A stretch of DNA of 64,000 nt from Mycobacterium arosiense ATCC BAA-1401 = DSM 45069 (GCF_002086125.1 NZ_MVHG01000014.1:1-64000); one strand, 5' to 3'; shown: positions 18,906 through 28,683, counted from the first letter of the stretch. Numbers and translations are program-made. The notes: a model not told the origin generated them from the letters alone.

Positions 18906-19284
18906 GCCCCATCTCGGCATCGGCGCGCAGGCCGATCACCGCCACCTTTGCGCTGGTTACCGCACGTTTGGCGGACATACCGAAAAGTTTGGCATGCTGC
19001 TCGTGTGGTAATCCCGTTCAAAGCGCGTGCGGGGCGATCGACTCCACAGCGCGTCGGGGCAATGTGACTCGACGCCCCGGCGGATGGGGAGGGGAGCACA
19101 TCATGCTTCTGCGGGCTTGCGACATAGATTCGGGGGAATCCCGATTGCAGCCTGCGCTTTCCGCCTGCATTGAGGCCGACGACTCGCGAAGTAGACTCTT
19201 GCTCCTGAGAGCGAATACTCAAGCGATCGGCCCGGCAGAATTCGAGGAGCGGGAAATGGAACCGGACGCCAGGACCGAGCTCGG
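18906..19284. other. Intergenic region without a confident gene
   Basis: ORFs cross these 379 bases on both strands, but none has a good ribosome-binding site with coding-like sequence. A GGGGAGGGGAGC stretch before an ATG at 19103 is the best candidate start, but that frame overlaps the next gene and its product is not recognisable. Confidence 0.4.
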
Positions 19285-20028
19285 ATGAACCCCGTGGCCG
19301 TTGCGTTGCGGACGGATAACTCGGTAGCCGTTCTGACCGTCGACGGCGAGCTTGATGCCGCCAACTCCACCACTGTTCGCGAGCGCATCCTCAGGGCCGC
19401 GTCGGATGAAACCGCCGCCGTCATCGTCAACGTCTCCGGACTCAAGGTGCACGCCGAATCGGCGTGGTCGAGCTTCGTGGGCGCGTACTGGCAGCTCAGC
19501 AGCGCACCCCACGTTCCGATCGTGTTGGTGTGCACCGATCGGGCTGCCCGCGATGCGATCAGCCGCAGCGGTGTCGCGCACTTCATGCCGGTCTATTCGA
19601 GCGAAAGGGCGGCGATGAAGGCGCTCGGCGAGAACAGCCGCCGTCCGGTGCGGCGGGCCGACGTCCAGTTGCCAGCCGACCTGACCAGCCTGCGCGAGTC
19701 ACGGCGCATGGTCCGCGAATGGCTCACCACCTGGTCGCAGTCCAAGCTCATTCCGGTGGCTCTGGTGGTGGTCAACGTCTTCGTGGAGAACGTGCTGGAA
19801 CACACCGCGAGCGTTCCGGTGGTGCGGATCGAAGCGCAAGGTACCGCCGCGACCATCGCGGTATCCGACGCCAGCACCGCGCCCGCGGTGCGCCTGCCGT
19901 CGCCGTCGAAGGGCGTCGACGTGTCCGGTCTGGCGATCGTCGACGCGTTGTCACGCGCGTGGGGCAGCACGCCCACCGCGTCCGGCAAGACGGTGTGGGC
20001 CGTCATCGGCCCCGAGAACCAGCTCTAG
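19285..20028 (+). CDS. STAS domain plus HATPase-like protein (Rv0941c homologue)
   Basis: The 247-residue protein combines a STAS-type N-terminus (VAVLTVDGELDAANSTTV, about 10-105) with a C-terminal histidine-kinase-like ATPase half (VVNVFVENVLEHTASVPV near 170, with the N-box Asn). This resembles a fused anti-sigma antagonist and anti-sigma kinase of the SpoIIAA/SpoIIAB type. It could act in a partner-switching pathway, but no sigma factor gene is adjacent. The STAS phospho-acceptor Ser is not clear. Confidence 0.65.
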   Translation: MNPVAVALRTDNSVAVLTVDGELDAANSTTVRERILRAASDETAAVIVNVSGLKVHAESAWSSFVGAYWQLSSAPHVPIVLVCTDRAARDAISRSGVAHFMPVYSSERAAMKALGENSRRPVRRADVQLPADLTSLRESRRMVREWLTTWSQSKLIPVALVVVNVFVENVLEHTASVPVVRIEAQGTAATIAVSDASTAPAVRLPSPSKGVDVSGLAIVDALSRAWGSTPTASGKTVWAVIGPENQL

Positions 20029-20088
20029 TCCGAACCAGCCTCCGGCGTCCCGATTCCCGGCGCGCCCGTCCGCCGGTTGTGCTGAAAC

Positions 20089-20102
20089 TAGAACACGTTC
20101 TA
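20089..20102 (+). promoter_or_regulatory. Candidate KstR operator
   Basis: TAGAACACGTTCTA is identical to the site at 2617-2630 and fits TNNAACNNGTTNNA. It lies 36 bases before the GTG of the F420-type oxidoreductase. Rv0940c, the M. tuberculosis counterpart of that gene, is recalled as part of the KstR regulon. Confidence 0.75.
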
Positions 20103-20138
20103 ATCTCGAGGGACGAACCCTCCAGGAAGGCAGACGAC

Positions 20139-21005
20139 GTGCGGTTTACCTACGCAGAGGCGATGACTGACTTTAGGTACTACATCCCGCTGGCCAAGGC
20201 AGCCGAGGCGGCCGGCTACGACGCCATGACCATCGCCGACAGCATCGCCTACCCCTTCGAATCCGACTCGAAGTACCCTTACACGCCGGACGGCAACCGC
20301 GAATTCCTGGACGGCAAAGAATTCATCGAAACCTTCGTGCTGACATCGGCATTGGGCGCGGTGACCACGAAGCTGCGGTTCAACTTCTTCGTTCTCAAGC
20401 TGCCCATCCGGCCACCGGCGTTGGTGGCCAAACAGATCGGGTCGCTGGCCGCGATGACCGACAACCGGGTGGGGTTCGGCGTGGGCACCAGCCCATGGCC
20501 CGAGGACTACGAGCTGCTGGGTGTGCCGTTCGCCAGGCGCGGCAAGCGGATGGACGAATGCATCGAGATCATCCAGGGCCTCACCACCGGTGACTACTTC
20601 GAATTCCACGGCGAGTTCTACGACATTCCCAAGACCAAGATGACGCCGGCCCCCACCAAGCCCGTCCCGATTCTGATCGGCGGGCACGCCGACGCCGCCC
20701 TGCGGCGAGCGGCGCGCCTGGACGGCTGGATGCACGGCGGCGGCGACCCGCAAGAACTCGACCACCTGCTGGCCAAACTCAAGAAATTCCGCGAAGAGGC
20801 CGGCAAGACGGGGCCCTTCGAGATCCACGTCATCTCGGCCGACGCCTACACGGCGGACGGCATCAAACGGCTCGAGGACAAGGGCGTCACCGACGTCATC
20901 GTCGGCTTCCGTATCCCCTACATCAAGGGCAACGACACCGAACCGCTGGACAGCAAGATCCGCAACCTCGAGATGTTCGCCGAGAACGTGATCGCGAAGC
21001 TTTAG
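20139..21005 (+). CDS. LLM-class F420-dependent oxidoreductase (Rv0940c homologue)
   Basis: From the GTG at 20139 (AGGAAGG upstream) the protein has 288 residues, the same as Rv0940c. It starts MRFTYAEAMTDFRYYIPLAK and has the LLM-fold segments LRFNFFVLKLPIRPPALVA near 80 and VGFGVGTSPWPEDYEL near 112. The frame is open for 225 codons upstream, but that part overlaps the STAS gene and the operator. Regulation by KstR points to sterol or lipid catabolism. Substrate unknown. Confidence 0.85.
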   Translation: MRFTYAEAMTDFRYYIPLAKAAEAAGYDAMTIADSIAYPFESDSKYPYTPDGNREFLDGKEFIETFVLTSALGAVTTKLRFNFFVLKLPIRPPALVAKQIGSLAAMTDNRVGFGVGTSPWPEDYELLGVPFARRGKRMDECIEIIQGLTTGDYFEFHGEFYDIPKTKMTPAPTKPVPILIGGHADAALRRAARLDGWMHGGGDPQELDHLLAKLKKFREEAGKTGPFEIHVISADAYTADGIKRLEDKGVTDVIVGFRIPYIKGNDTEPLDSKIRNLEMFAENVIAKL

Positions 21006-21008
21006 CGG

Positions 21009-21815
21009 TCACAGCACATCCCATTTCGGCGCGCGCTTCTCCCGGTGGGCCAAGGCGGCCTCGACCGGGTTATTGGTGAAGCCGCTGAGGATCTGGGTGC
21101 GGTTCTCGAGCTCGATGGCATGGCGCAGGCTGGGCGCGTCGAGCGCGGCGTTGAGCCCAATCTTGGTCTGCCACACGCCATAAGCGTTGTTCTCGGCGAT
21201 CGAGCGGGCCAGCCTGAGCGCGGCGGGCATCAGCTCGTCGGGGGCGACGACCTCGTGCACCAGCTTGATCCGATAGGCCTCGGCCGCGTCGATGATGCGG
21301 CCGGTGAGCATGAGCTCGCGGGCCACGCCGGCGCCGACGATTTTCGGCAGCAGGTAGCTGGTGCCCATGTCCATCGACGAGAAGCCCGCCTTGATGAACA
21401 CCGAACCGAACCGGGCCTGCTCGGACGCGACCCGGACGTCGCAGACCAACGAGAAGGCCAGGCCGCCACCGACGGCGACACCGTTCACCGCGCCGATCAC
21501 CGGGATGTCCATCTCGTAGATCCGGGTGTAGAGGTTGGCCAACCGAACCTGCGCGTCGTAGTTGACCTTGAACGCCGGGGTGGTCGGCTTGTTCTGCGTC
21601 CACGGCTGGCCGGTGCCGCTCAAGTCGGCGCCGGCGCAGAACCCGCGCCCGGCGCCGGTCAAAATCGCCACCCGGAACTCGCCGGTGTCCAGGGCATCGA
21701 GCGCGTTGTCGACGCCGTCGATCAGCGAACCATCGATGGCGTTGAGGCGCTCGGGCCGGTTCAGGGTGATGCAGGCGATGTCGTCTTCGAGGGCTTCCAG
21801 TGTCACTGCGGGCAT
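21009..21815 (-). CDS. Crotonase (enoyl-CoA hydratase/isomerase) family protein
   Basis: The 268-residue protein starts MPAVTLEALEDDIACITL at 21815. Crotonase landmarks are RPERLNAID, GAGRGFCAGADLSG (oxyanion hole) near 65 and NGVAVGGGLAF near 115. The two catalytic Glu of classical hydratases are absent: GGGLAFS replaces GGGCELA, and FIKAGFSSMDMG stands where the second Glu would lie. The Asp in SSMDMGTSYLLP falls near the catalytic Asp of dienoyl-CoA isomerases. It may therefore isomerise or cleave rather than hydrate. It converges with the F420-type gene and diverges from the methyltransferase gene. Confidence 0.75.
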   Translation of the reverse strand: MPAVTLEALEDDIACITLNRPERLNAIDGSLIDGVDNALDALDTGEFRVAILTGAGRGFCAGADLSGTGQPWTQNKPTTPAFKVNYDAQVRLANLYTRIYEMDIPVIGAVNGVAVGGGLAFSLVCDVRVASEQARFGSVFIKAGFSSMDMGTSYLLPKIVGAGVARELMLTGRIIDAAEAYRIKLVHEVVAPDELMPAALRLARSIAENNAYGVWQTKIGLNAALDAPSLRHAIELENRTQILSGFTNNPVEAALAHREKRAPKWDVL

Positions 21816-21889
21816 AGGGGAACCGTAGGCGACGTGCCCAGTTACCGATGAGGCATACGGTGGTTTTGCCACACACCACAGGAGAAGCC

Positions 21890-22807
21890 ATGGCACGAAC
21901 CGAAGGCGACAGCTGGGACCTGGCCAGCAGCGTGGGCGCCACCGCCACGATGGTCGCCGCGGCCCGCGCGGCCGCCACCAAACACCCACAACCGGTCATC
22001 ACCGATGAGTTCGCCGAGCCGCTGGTGCGTGCCGTCGGGCTGGACGTGTTCACCAAGCTGGCCAGCGGCGAACTCGATTCGGCCGACCTCGAGGAGGGCA
22101 TCGCCTTCTCGCGGATGGTCGACACCTTCGCCGCCCGTGCCCGGTTTTACGACGACTACTTCGCCGCCGCCGGCCAGGCCGGGCTGCGCCAGGTGGTGAT
22201 CGTGGCGTCGGGGCTGGATTCGCGGGCCTACCGGCTGCGATGGCCGGTCGGGACCACGGTGTATGAGATCGATCAGCCGGAGGTGATCGCGTTCAAGACG
22301 GCGACGCTGGCCGAGATCGGCGCGGCCCCCACCGCCGAATTCCGCACCGTGGGCATCGATTTGCGCGACGACTGGCCGACGGCGTTGCAGGAGGCGGGTT
22401 TTGACCCGGCTCAGGCGACGGCGTGGCTGGCCGAAGGAGTGCTGATCGGATTCCTTCCGCCCGATGCCGAAGTGCGGTTGCTGGACGCCATCATCCCGTT
22501 GTCCTGCGAGGGCAGCCGGTTCGCCGCCGATTTCGGGACCGTCGCCCCGTCGACGCCAGAGGGGCAGGAGCAGGCGCGGCGCATGACCGAGGGGTGGCGG
22601 CGGCAGGGGCTCGAGCTGGACATCGCCGGATTGGCGTACCCCGGCGAGCACACCGACGTCGCCGCGCACCTGGCCGCAAACGGGTGGGATACCACCACAT
22701 TTCGGCTGGCCGACCTGTTCTCCGCCGCGGGGCTGCCGGAACTGCGACCCACCGAACAGGAGGTTCCCGCCACCACGATCAGCTTCGTCAGGGCGCTGCG
22801 GCTCTAG
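21890..22807 (+). CDS. Class I SAM-dependent methyltransferase (UPF0677 family)
   Basis: The 305-residue protein starts at the ATG 21890 with GGAGAAG upstream. It belongs to the expanded mycobacterial group related to leucine carboxyl methyltransferases: [18 protein letters not shown] near 12, [12 protein letters not shown] near 82, [15 protein letters not shown] near 103 (SAM site), [13 protein letters not shown] near 123 and [14 protein letters not shown] near 180. Substrates of this group are largely unknown; lipids or O-methylated acids are likely. No neighbour clearly shares its pathway. Confidence 0.8.
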   Translation: MARTEGDSWDLASSVGATATMVAAARAAATKHPQPVITDEFAEPLVRAVGLDVFTKLASGELDSADLEEGIAFSRMVDTFAARARFYDDYFAAAGQAGLRQVVIVASGLDSRAYRLRWPVGTTVYEIDQPEVIAFKTATLAEIGAAPTAEFRTVGIDLRDDWPTALQEAGFDPAQATAWLAEGVLIGFLPPDAEVRLLDAIIPLSCEGSRFAADFGTVAPSTPEGQEQARRMTEGWRRQGLELDIAGLAYPGEHTDVAAHLAANGWDTTTFRLADLFSAAGLPELRPTEQEVPATTISFVRALRL

Positions 22808-22820
22808 TCTGCGCTGCGGA

Positions 22821-24770
22821 TCACGCGGACCGTTTCGCCAACCATTCGGCCTGCATAACCAGCAGCGCCATGACCTCCAATTGCGGTGTTTGGGGGTCGA
22901 GTTCCCGGTATCGCTGATAGACGTTGACCACGACGCGCTCGGCGTCCAGCCAGGTTGCGTACTCGCCGAGGTCGATGGTGTCGGCGGCCTCGGCCCACGA
23001 CAGCCCCCGCCGGTAAGCGGCCTCGGCCTGTTCGGCGACGTGCACGAGGTAGCCACGCACCGCCCGGATTCCATCCGGGTCGGTGACGGGGCCGTGGCCG
23101 GGGACCACCGTCGGTGCGTCCAGCGCGATCATCGCGTCGCACGCCGCCACCCAGTTGGCGATCGGGCCCGCCCACACGATGGGCGTGCAGCCGATGAACA
23201 ACAGGTCGCCGCCGAACAGCACGCCGGCGTCGGGCACGTGCACCACCGAGTCGGCGGCGGTGTGCGCGGGACCCAGATTCAGCACGTCGATCCGGCGCCC
23301 ACCCACCTCGACGAACAGGTTGCGGTCGAAGGTCTGGTCGGCGTTGCGCAGCGTGATGTTGCTGAAGTCGAAGTGCCCGAAGCGTTCCCGCGTGTACCGC
23401 GTCGCCACCGGCCCGAGGTTGGCCGTCTGCGCCATGGCCAGCATCTCGGGGGCCATGCCGTGCTCGATCTCCTCGGCGGTGCCGCAAGCGGCGATGATGC
23501 GCACCGACGCGTCGAGCAGCTGATTGCCGTGGGTGTGGTCGCCGTTGGAGTGGGTGATCACCGCGTCGGTGATCGGCGCCGACTCGGTGATGGGTCGCAT
23601 CGCGGCGAGCATTTCGCGGGTCAGCGCCAGGTCGAACAGGGTGTCCACCAACAAAGACGCGCCGTCGCCGGCGATCAGCCCGGCGTTGCTCCACCCGTAA
23701 CCACCGTCGGGCAGCGTCCACGCCCATACCCGGTCGGCGACCGGATGCAGCCCGCGGGTGTAGGGCACCCGGGCCGGCGCGCGGTTGATCCGCTGCGCGG
23801 CGGGGGCGGCCTCCGGATTGGGCCGGGCGGCCAACGCGTGGGGTGCGCTGCTCGCGCGGACCGTTTGCCGGGTCTCCCCCAAGCCCTCGACCGCAAGCGC
23901 GACGACGTCGCCGTCGTGCAGCCAGCCCGGAAACGATTCGAGCGCCTGGGGATCGAGGTGTTCGACCAGCGTGCAGGTGGGCACCGTACCGGAGCCGATG
24001 ACCTCACCGGGATGCAGCGTGACGCCCCGCGACGCGTAGGAGATGACCTCGCCGAAGCTCCAGTCCATCTGGGCCGTCGACCCGGTACCGATGACCGTGT
24101 CGTTGACCATGGCGGTGACGCGCAGGTCCAGCTTGCCGGGATCGGCGGGGTCGAGGTACGGCTCGAGCTCGTCGGGGGTCACCAGGTAAGGACCCAGCGT
24201 GACCCCGCTGTCCTTGCCCTTGCCCTGCCCTATCCCGAGCTGGCTTTCCATCTCCTGCAGGTCGCGCGCGGACCAGTCGTTGAAGATGGTGTAGCCGATG
24301 ATGGCCTGTTCAGCCTGCTCGACGGTGAGATTCTTCCCGCCGGTTCCGATCACCGCGGCGATCTCCAATTCGAAGTCCTGCCACGCGCTTCCGGGTGCCG
24401 TCGGTGCGTCGTCGTAGGGTCCCAAAACGGTTGTCGGACAGGCGAAGTAGAACGCGGGAATGCGGTACCAGGTGTCGGCGAGCACCCGCCCGGCGCCCAA
24501 GGCGGCTTGGCAGTTGCGCATGTGGTCCAGAAAGCACAGCGAATCCCGGATCGACAGCGGACGCGGAATCGGTGCCAGCAGTCGCACGTCGGCGAGCGGG
24601 ACCGTCGTCGCCGGGGCGCGTTGCGCTTGCTCCCCCGCCTGCCGCAGCCCCTGCGAGCCGCGCGCGATCAGGTCGATCAGCGTCACGCCCGGCGGCATCG
24701 CGTAGATGGTGTCTTCGGCCAGCACCCCGACGCGCTCGCCGTCATCGCCCTGGTAAGTAACCCATTTCAC
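22821..24770 (-). CDS. Two-domain FAH-family hydrolase/isomerase plus metallo-beta-lactamase protein (Rv0939 homologue)
   Basis: The 649-residue protein fuses an N-terminal fumarylacetoacetate hydrolase domain (about 1-310) with a C-terminal MBL-fold domain (about 340-580). The FAH part has FELEIAAVIGTGG near 130 with the metal-binding acidic residues and GEVIGSGTVPTCT near 265. The MBL part has THSNGDHTHGN near 400, where the usual HxHxDH reads HxNxDH, plus GPAHTAADS and VPGHGPV. Rv0939 has the same arrangement. It probably opens and hydrolyses a ring-derived keto acid. Its start overlaps the ligD stop by 4 bases, so it is coupled to ligD despite an unrelated role. Confidence 0.75.
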   Translation of the reverse strand: MKWVTYQGDDGERVGVLAEDTIYAMPPGVTLIDLIARGSQGLRQAGEQAQRAPATTVPLADVRLLAPIPRPLSIRDSLCFLDHMRNCQAALGAGRVLADTWYRIPAFYFACPTTVLGPYDDAPTAPGSAWQDFELEIAAVIGTGGKNLTVEQAEQAIIGYTIFNDWSARDLQEMESQLGIGQGKGKDSGVTLGPYLVTPDELEPYLDPADPGKLDLRVTAMVNDTVIGTGSTAQMDWSFGEVISYASRGVTLHPGEVIGSGTVPTCTLVEHLDPQALESFPGWLHDGDVVALAVEGLGETRQTVRASSAPHALAARPNPEAAPAAQRINRAPARVPYTRGLHPVADRVWAWTLPDGGYGWSNAGLIAGDGASLLVDTLFDLALTREMLAAMRPITESAPITDAVITHSNGDHTHGNQLLDASVRIIAACGTAEEIEHGMAPEMLAMAQTANLGPVATRYTRERFGHFDFSNITLRNADQTFDRNLFVEVGGRRIDVLNLGPAHTAADSVVHVPDAGVLFGGDLLFIGCTPIVWAGPIANWVAACDAMIALDAPTVVPGHGPVTDPDGIRAVRGYLVHVAEQAEAAYRRGLSWAEAADTIDLGEYATWLDAERVVVNVYQRYRELDPQTPQLEVMALLVMQAEWLAKRSA

Positions 24771-27022
24771 TCGCGTGCCACCTCACTTGCCTCCTTGTCC
24801 GGGCGCAGCCCCCGCCAACTCGATTGGCGCAACCGGTCATCCGGTGTCCACTCGCTATAGCGCACCTCACCCACCAGGACCGGCTTTACATACGTCACGC
24901 CACGGGCTTCGCCGCGGGGCAGCGGGGGGTGGAACGGGGACTCATCGGTGTGCAGCGGCGCCAGCGTCTTCTTCAGGTTGGCCAGGTCGCGTTCGGTGAA
25001 CCCGGTGCCGACGCGCCCCGCGAAGTGCAGGCCGCCGCCGCTGGGGATGCCCATCAGCAGTGAGCCGATGCCGCTGCTGCGTCCGCCTTCCCCGGCCTTC
25101 CAGCCGCCGATCACGACTTCCTGGGTGTTCCAGTGCTTGTCCTTGATCCACGACGACGAGCGCCGGCCGGGCTGATAGGTGGAGTCGCGCCGCTTGGCGA
25201 TCACCCCCTCCCAGCCGCGCTTGTCCGAATGCTCCAGCGCCTGCGCGCCGCCTCCGGGCAACAGTTCGGGAACGATGAGATCGCTGCCGGCGGCCAGCAT
25301 TTCCAGCACCTTTCGCCGGTCCGAGTAGCGGGCCCGCAGTAGCGAGCGGCCGTCGAGGTAGAGCACGTCGAACGCCCAGAATTCGACGCGCGAACCTCGG
25401 CCTCGGTTCTGCATCTCGTGAAAGTTGGGCACGCCCGAGCCGTCCAACACCACGGCCTCGCCATCGAGGATCACGTGGTGCTGGGCGAGATCGGTTGCCA
25501 GCGACTGCAATTGGGGGTATTCCCGGGTGACCTCTCGGCCGCGGCGGGACCGCACCCGCAGCGCGCCGTGGTCGGCCTCGATCAACAGCCGGTAGCCGTC
25601 CCATTTGCCTTCGAACGCCCACTGGCTCGCCTTGAGCGCCGTCACCGAGCCGTGGGTGGCGAGCATGGGGGCGACCGCGTCGAATTCGAAAACCTTCTGG
25701 TCCTTCATCCGGTGCGCCAGCCACTGGTCGCCATTGGTTTGGATCAGTGCGTAGCGTCCGGAGATCTTGCTGCCGTGCAGATTGACGATCACCTCGTCGT
25801 CATGGAACTTTTCGGCTTCGTAGGTCCCCGAATCCCAGATGATCACCTTCCCCGCGCCGTACTCCCCTTTCGGGATGATGCCTTCGAACCCGCCGTATTC
25901 CAACGGGTGATCCTCGGTGTGGACGGCCAGGTGGTTCACCGAGGTGGTGTCGGGCAGATTCTTCGGTACCGCCCAGGACACCAGGACGCCGTCTCGTTCC
26001 AGCCGGAAGTCGTAGTGCAGCCGGCGGGCGTGGTGTTCTTGGATGACGAAGCTGTTGCCCTGCCCGACAGCGGGTTTCGCCGCCGGAACCGGCTCGGGGG
26101 TTTTCGACGCGTCACGCATGCTGCGGTATTTCGTCAACCGATCCGCAACGGGCGCATCCTCGTCCAGCGGCGCCAGCAGGTCGCCGTCGCGGGCCACCCG
26201 CTCCAGCACCTCGTCGTAGCGCAGCTGGCGCAGCGACAGGTCGTCGAGTTCGGCCCAGGTCCGCGGCGCCGCCACCGTGGGTTGTTCGCGTCCGCGCAGC
26301 GAGTAGGGCGCGATCGTCGTCTTGGAGCCGTTGTTCTGACTCCAGTCCAGGAAAATCTTTCCGGCCCGCAGACTCTTGGTCATGGTCGACGTCACCAGCT
26401 TGGGCATCGTCTTTTCCAGCTGCTGCGCAACGCGTTTGGCCAATACCGTGGCACCCTTGCTGCTCACGGGCTCGGCGAGCGGCGTGTACAGGTGCAGGCC
26501 CTTACTGCCGCTGGTGAGGGGGTAGGTGGTCAGCCCCATCCCGGTGATCAGTTCGCGGACGGCGTGCGCCACCTCGGCCAGCTGGGCCATCGTGACGCCT
26601 TCACCGGGGTCCAGGTCGAACACCAGGCGGGTCGCCGGTCCGGGTTTCAATTCCTCGGCCCGGCTGCGGGTCCACTCGGCGATGAAACGCCACTGCGGCA
26701 CGTGGACCTCCAGCGCGGCCTGTTGGGCGATCCAGGCCAGACCGGCGGGGCTGTCGATGATCGGGTACGTCGTCGTCCCGGATCGATGGGTCACGCTGGC
26801 GCGCGGCAGCCAGTCGGGCGCCGATGCGGCCAGTTGCTTTTCGAAGAAGGATTCTTGGTCGACGCCGTTGGGCCAGCGCTTGCGGGTGGCCGGACGGCCG
26901 GCGATGTGCGGGGACATCACCTCGGCGATGCGCGTGTAGTAGTCGAAAATTTCGCCCTTGGTGGTGCCCGTGGCGGGGTACAGCACCTTCTCGGCGTTGG
27001 TCAGTTTCACCCGAGGTGCCAT
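24767..27022 (-). CDS. ligD: Multifunctional NHEJ ATP-dependent DNA ligase LigD
   Basis: The 751-residue protein has the mycobacterial order: polymerase (primase-like) domain about 1-290 (RKRWPNGVDQESFFEKQ, LVFDLDPGEGV with catalytic Asp pair), 3'-phosphoesterase domain about 320-440 (EHHARRLHYDFRLERDG, HTEDHPLEYGGFEG) and ligase domain from about 450 (FEGKWDGYR with the adenylated Lys near 472, KRRDSTYQPGRRSS, IGGWKAGEGGR). With Ku it repairs double-strand breaks by end joining. In M. tuberculosis ligD and mku are adjacent; here a polyol operon lies between them. Complete and of normal length (759 in M. tuberculosis). Confidence 0.95.
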   Translation of the reverse strand: MAPRVKLTNAEKVLYPATGTTKGEIFDYYTRIAEVMSPHIAGRPATRKRWPNGVDQESFFEKQLAASAPDWLPRASVTHRSGTTTYPIIDSPAGLAWIAQQAALEVHVPQWRFIAEWTRSRAEELKPGPATRLVFDLDPGEGVTMAQLAEVAHAVRELITGMGLTTYPLTSGSKGLHLYTPLAEPVSSKGATVLAKRVAQQLEKTMPKLVTSTMTKSLRAGKIFLDWSQNNGSKTTIAPYSLRGREQPTVAAPRTWAELDDLSLRQLRYDEVLERVARDGDLLAPLDEDAPVADRLTKYRSMRDASKTPEPVPAAKPAVGQGNSFVIQEHHARRLHYDFRLERDGVLVSWAVPKNLPDTTSVNHLAVHTEDHPLEYGGFEGIIPKGEYGAGKVIIWDSGTYEAEKFHDDEVIVNLHGSKISGRYALIQTNGDQWLAHRMKDQKVFEFDAVAPMLATHGSVTALKASQWAFEGKWDGYRLLIEADHGALRVRSRRGREVTREYPQLQSLATDLAQHHVILDGEAVVLDGSGVPNFHEMQNRGRGSRVEFWAFDVLYLDGRSLLRARYSDRRKVLEMLAAGSDLIVPELLPGGGAQALEHSDKRGWEGVIAKRRDSTYQPGRRSSSWIKDKHWNTQEVVIGGWKAGEGGRSSGIGSLLMGIPSGGGLHFAGRVGTGFTERDLANLKKTLAPLHTDESPFHPPLPRGEARGVTYVKPVLVGEVRYSEWTPDDRLRQSSWRGLRPDKEASEVARE

Positions 27023-27156
27023 GGTGTCAACCTACGCGTTCGACCGGGGTCGAAATGGCCTGACCACAGGCTATCGATTTCGCCGTGAAACTATTGTGTG
27101 ACATCACCCACGGACGCGTTGACCGACCATCATCGGCCGGGTACAGGTGGAAGACA

Positions 27157-28683
27157 ATGTTTGATGTCATCCCACCCCCTTGGCGTCGGGACTTCGCCGT
27201 GCCCCTGAGCGACGCGACTTTGCGACTGCATTCCCGGCGGGTGGACGTGCCCGCTTATGACAGATCGAGCCTCCAGCGTGGTGTCGTTCACATCGGTGCG
27301 GGAAACTTCCACCGCGCACACCAGGCGGTGTACTTCGACGACCTTGCCTGCTCGGGCATTTCCAACCGCTGGGGAGTCACCGGCGTCAGCCTGCACTCCC
27401 CTGACGTCAAAGACCTGCTGTCCGCCCAGGATGGGCTGTACACCGTCGTGCAGCGCGGCCACGACCGCCAGACCGCCCGGGTGGTCGGCTCGATCGGCGC
27501 GGTTCACTACGCACCCGATGACGACTCAGCGGTCCGCGCCGCCCTGGCGGATCCCCAGACCCGGATCGTCAGCCTGACCATCACCGACAACGGATATTTC
27601 CTGAATCCCGCCACCGACGAGTTCGACGCCGACAACCCCGACGTGCGCGCTGACCTCGTCGCGTCCGGTGGCTATGGCACCGCGTGGGGATATCTGGCCG
27701 AGGCTCTCGACCAGCGTCGCCGCGCGGGCATCGCCCCGTTCACCGTGCTCTGCTGCGACAACGTTCCCGGCGACAGGCGGCCGGCGAAAACCGCGCTGGT
27801 GTCGTTCGCCGCCTTGAAGGATCCCAAGCTCGCCCGCTGGATCCGTACGCATGTCGCGTTCCCGTCCACCATGGTCGATCGCATCACCCCGCAGACCTCG
27901 ACGTCGGAGCGCGATTTCGTCGAGCGGACCTTCGGGGTCGCCGACAAATGGCCGGTGGTGACCGAGCCTCATCGCCAATGGGTGATCGAGGATTGCTTCA
28001 GCAATGGGCGGCCCCCGCTCGACGAAGTCGGGGCCGAATTCGTCGCCGATGTCAGCGACCACAAGCTGATCAAGACCCGACTTCTCAACGGAACCCATAT
28101 CGCGCTGGCGTGCCTGGCCACTCTGGCCGGTTACCAGTCCACCGACGAAGCGATGCGGGACCGCGTCATTTTCGACTACGTCGAAAACCTCCTGCGCGAC
28201 GAGATTCAGCCGCTGCTGCCCCCCGTGCCGGGGATGAACACACCCGGATACCGGCGGACGCTGCTCCAAAGGCTCGGCAATCCCCGCATGAGCGACCAGC
28301 TGTCTCGGCTGGCCCGGCGGGGAACGAGCAAGATCGCGACGTTCGTGCTGCCCTCCCTGCAAGAGGCGATCGCGCGGGGCAGGCCCCACACGCTGCTGAT
28401 GATGGCCGTTGCCGGTTGGGCGCGCTACATGCGCGGCCACGACCTGCACGGGCGTAAGCTCCGACTCGAAGATTCCCAGGCGATACCGGTGACCAGGTTG
28501 GCCAACATGGCCGGCAACAACCCCGATCCGCTGCTCAGCCATGAGATGTTCGCGGAGGTACGCGCGGTTCCCGGTTTCGCCGAGCGCCTGGGCGCCATGA
28601 TTGCCGACATCGACGAGCGCGGTGTGGTGCCCGCGCTGCGTGACGCGATGCGCGACCACGAGCGGGAGTTGGTGTCGCGATGA
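27157..28683 (+). CDS. Mannitol dehydrogenase family oxidoreductase (first copy)
   Basis: The 508-residue protein starts at 27157 with AGGTGG upstream; an in-frame ATG at 27085 is weaker. It is a polyol-specific long-chain dehydrogenase: VVHIGAGNFHRAHQAVYFD near 43 (NAD-binding), SLTITDNGYF near 143, MVDRITPQT near 245, and KTRLLNGTHIALA near 308 with the catalytic Lys, Asn and His. It oxidises a hexitol or pentitol to the ketose. It is the first gene of a four-gene operon; the HAD gene overlaps its stop by 4 bases. About 31% of positions look shared with the second copy, by eye. Confidence 0.8.
   Translation: MFDVIPPPWRRDFAVPLSDATLRLHSRRVDVPAYDRSSLQRGVVHIGAGNFHRAHQAVYFDDLACSGISNRWGVTGVSLHSPDVKDLLSAQDGLYTVVQRGHDRQTARVVGSIGAVHYAPDDDSAVRAALADPQTRIVSLTITDNGYFLNPATDEFDADNPDVRADLVASGGYGTAWGYLAEALDQRRRAGIAPFTVLCCDNVPGDRRPAKTALVSFAALKDPKLARWIRTHVAFPSTMVDRITPQTSTSERDFVERTFGVADKWPVVTEPHRQWVIEDCFSNGRPPLDEVGAEFVADVSDHKLIKTRLLNGTHIALACLATLAGYQSTDEAMRDRVIFDYVENLLRDEIQPLLPPVPGMNTPGYRRTLLQRLGNPRMSDQLSRLARRGTSKIATFVLPSLQEAIARGRPHTLLMMAVAGWARYMRGHDLHGRKLRLEDSQAIPVTRLANMAGNNPDPLLSHEMFAEVRAVPGFAERLGAMIADIDERGVVPALRDAMRDHERELVSR

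Noticed and set aside
19464-20138. Long N-terminal extension of the Rv0940c-type gene
   Set aside because: It overlaps the STAS gene in another frame and crosses the KstR-type operator; the GTG at 20139 has a good ribosome-binding site and gives the family length.
22804-23727. 307-codon minus-strand ORF
   Set aside because: It is a frame-shifted shadow of the FAH-MBL gene and is Arg/Gly-rich throughout.
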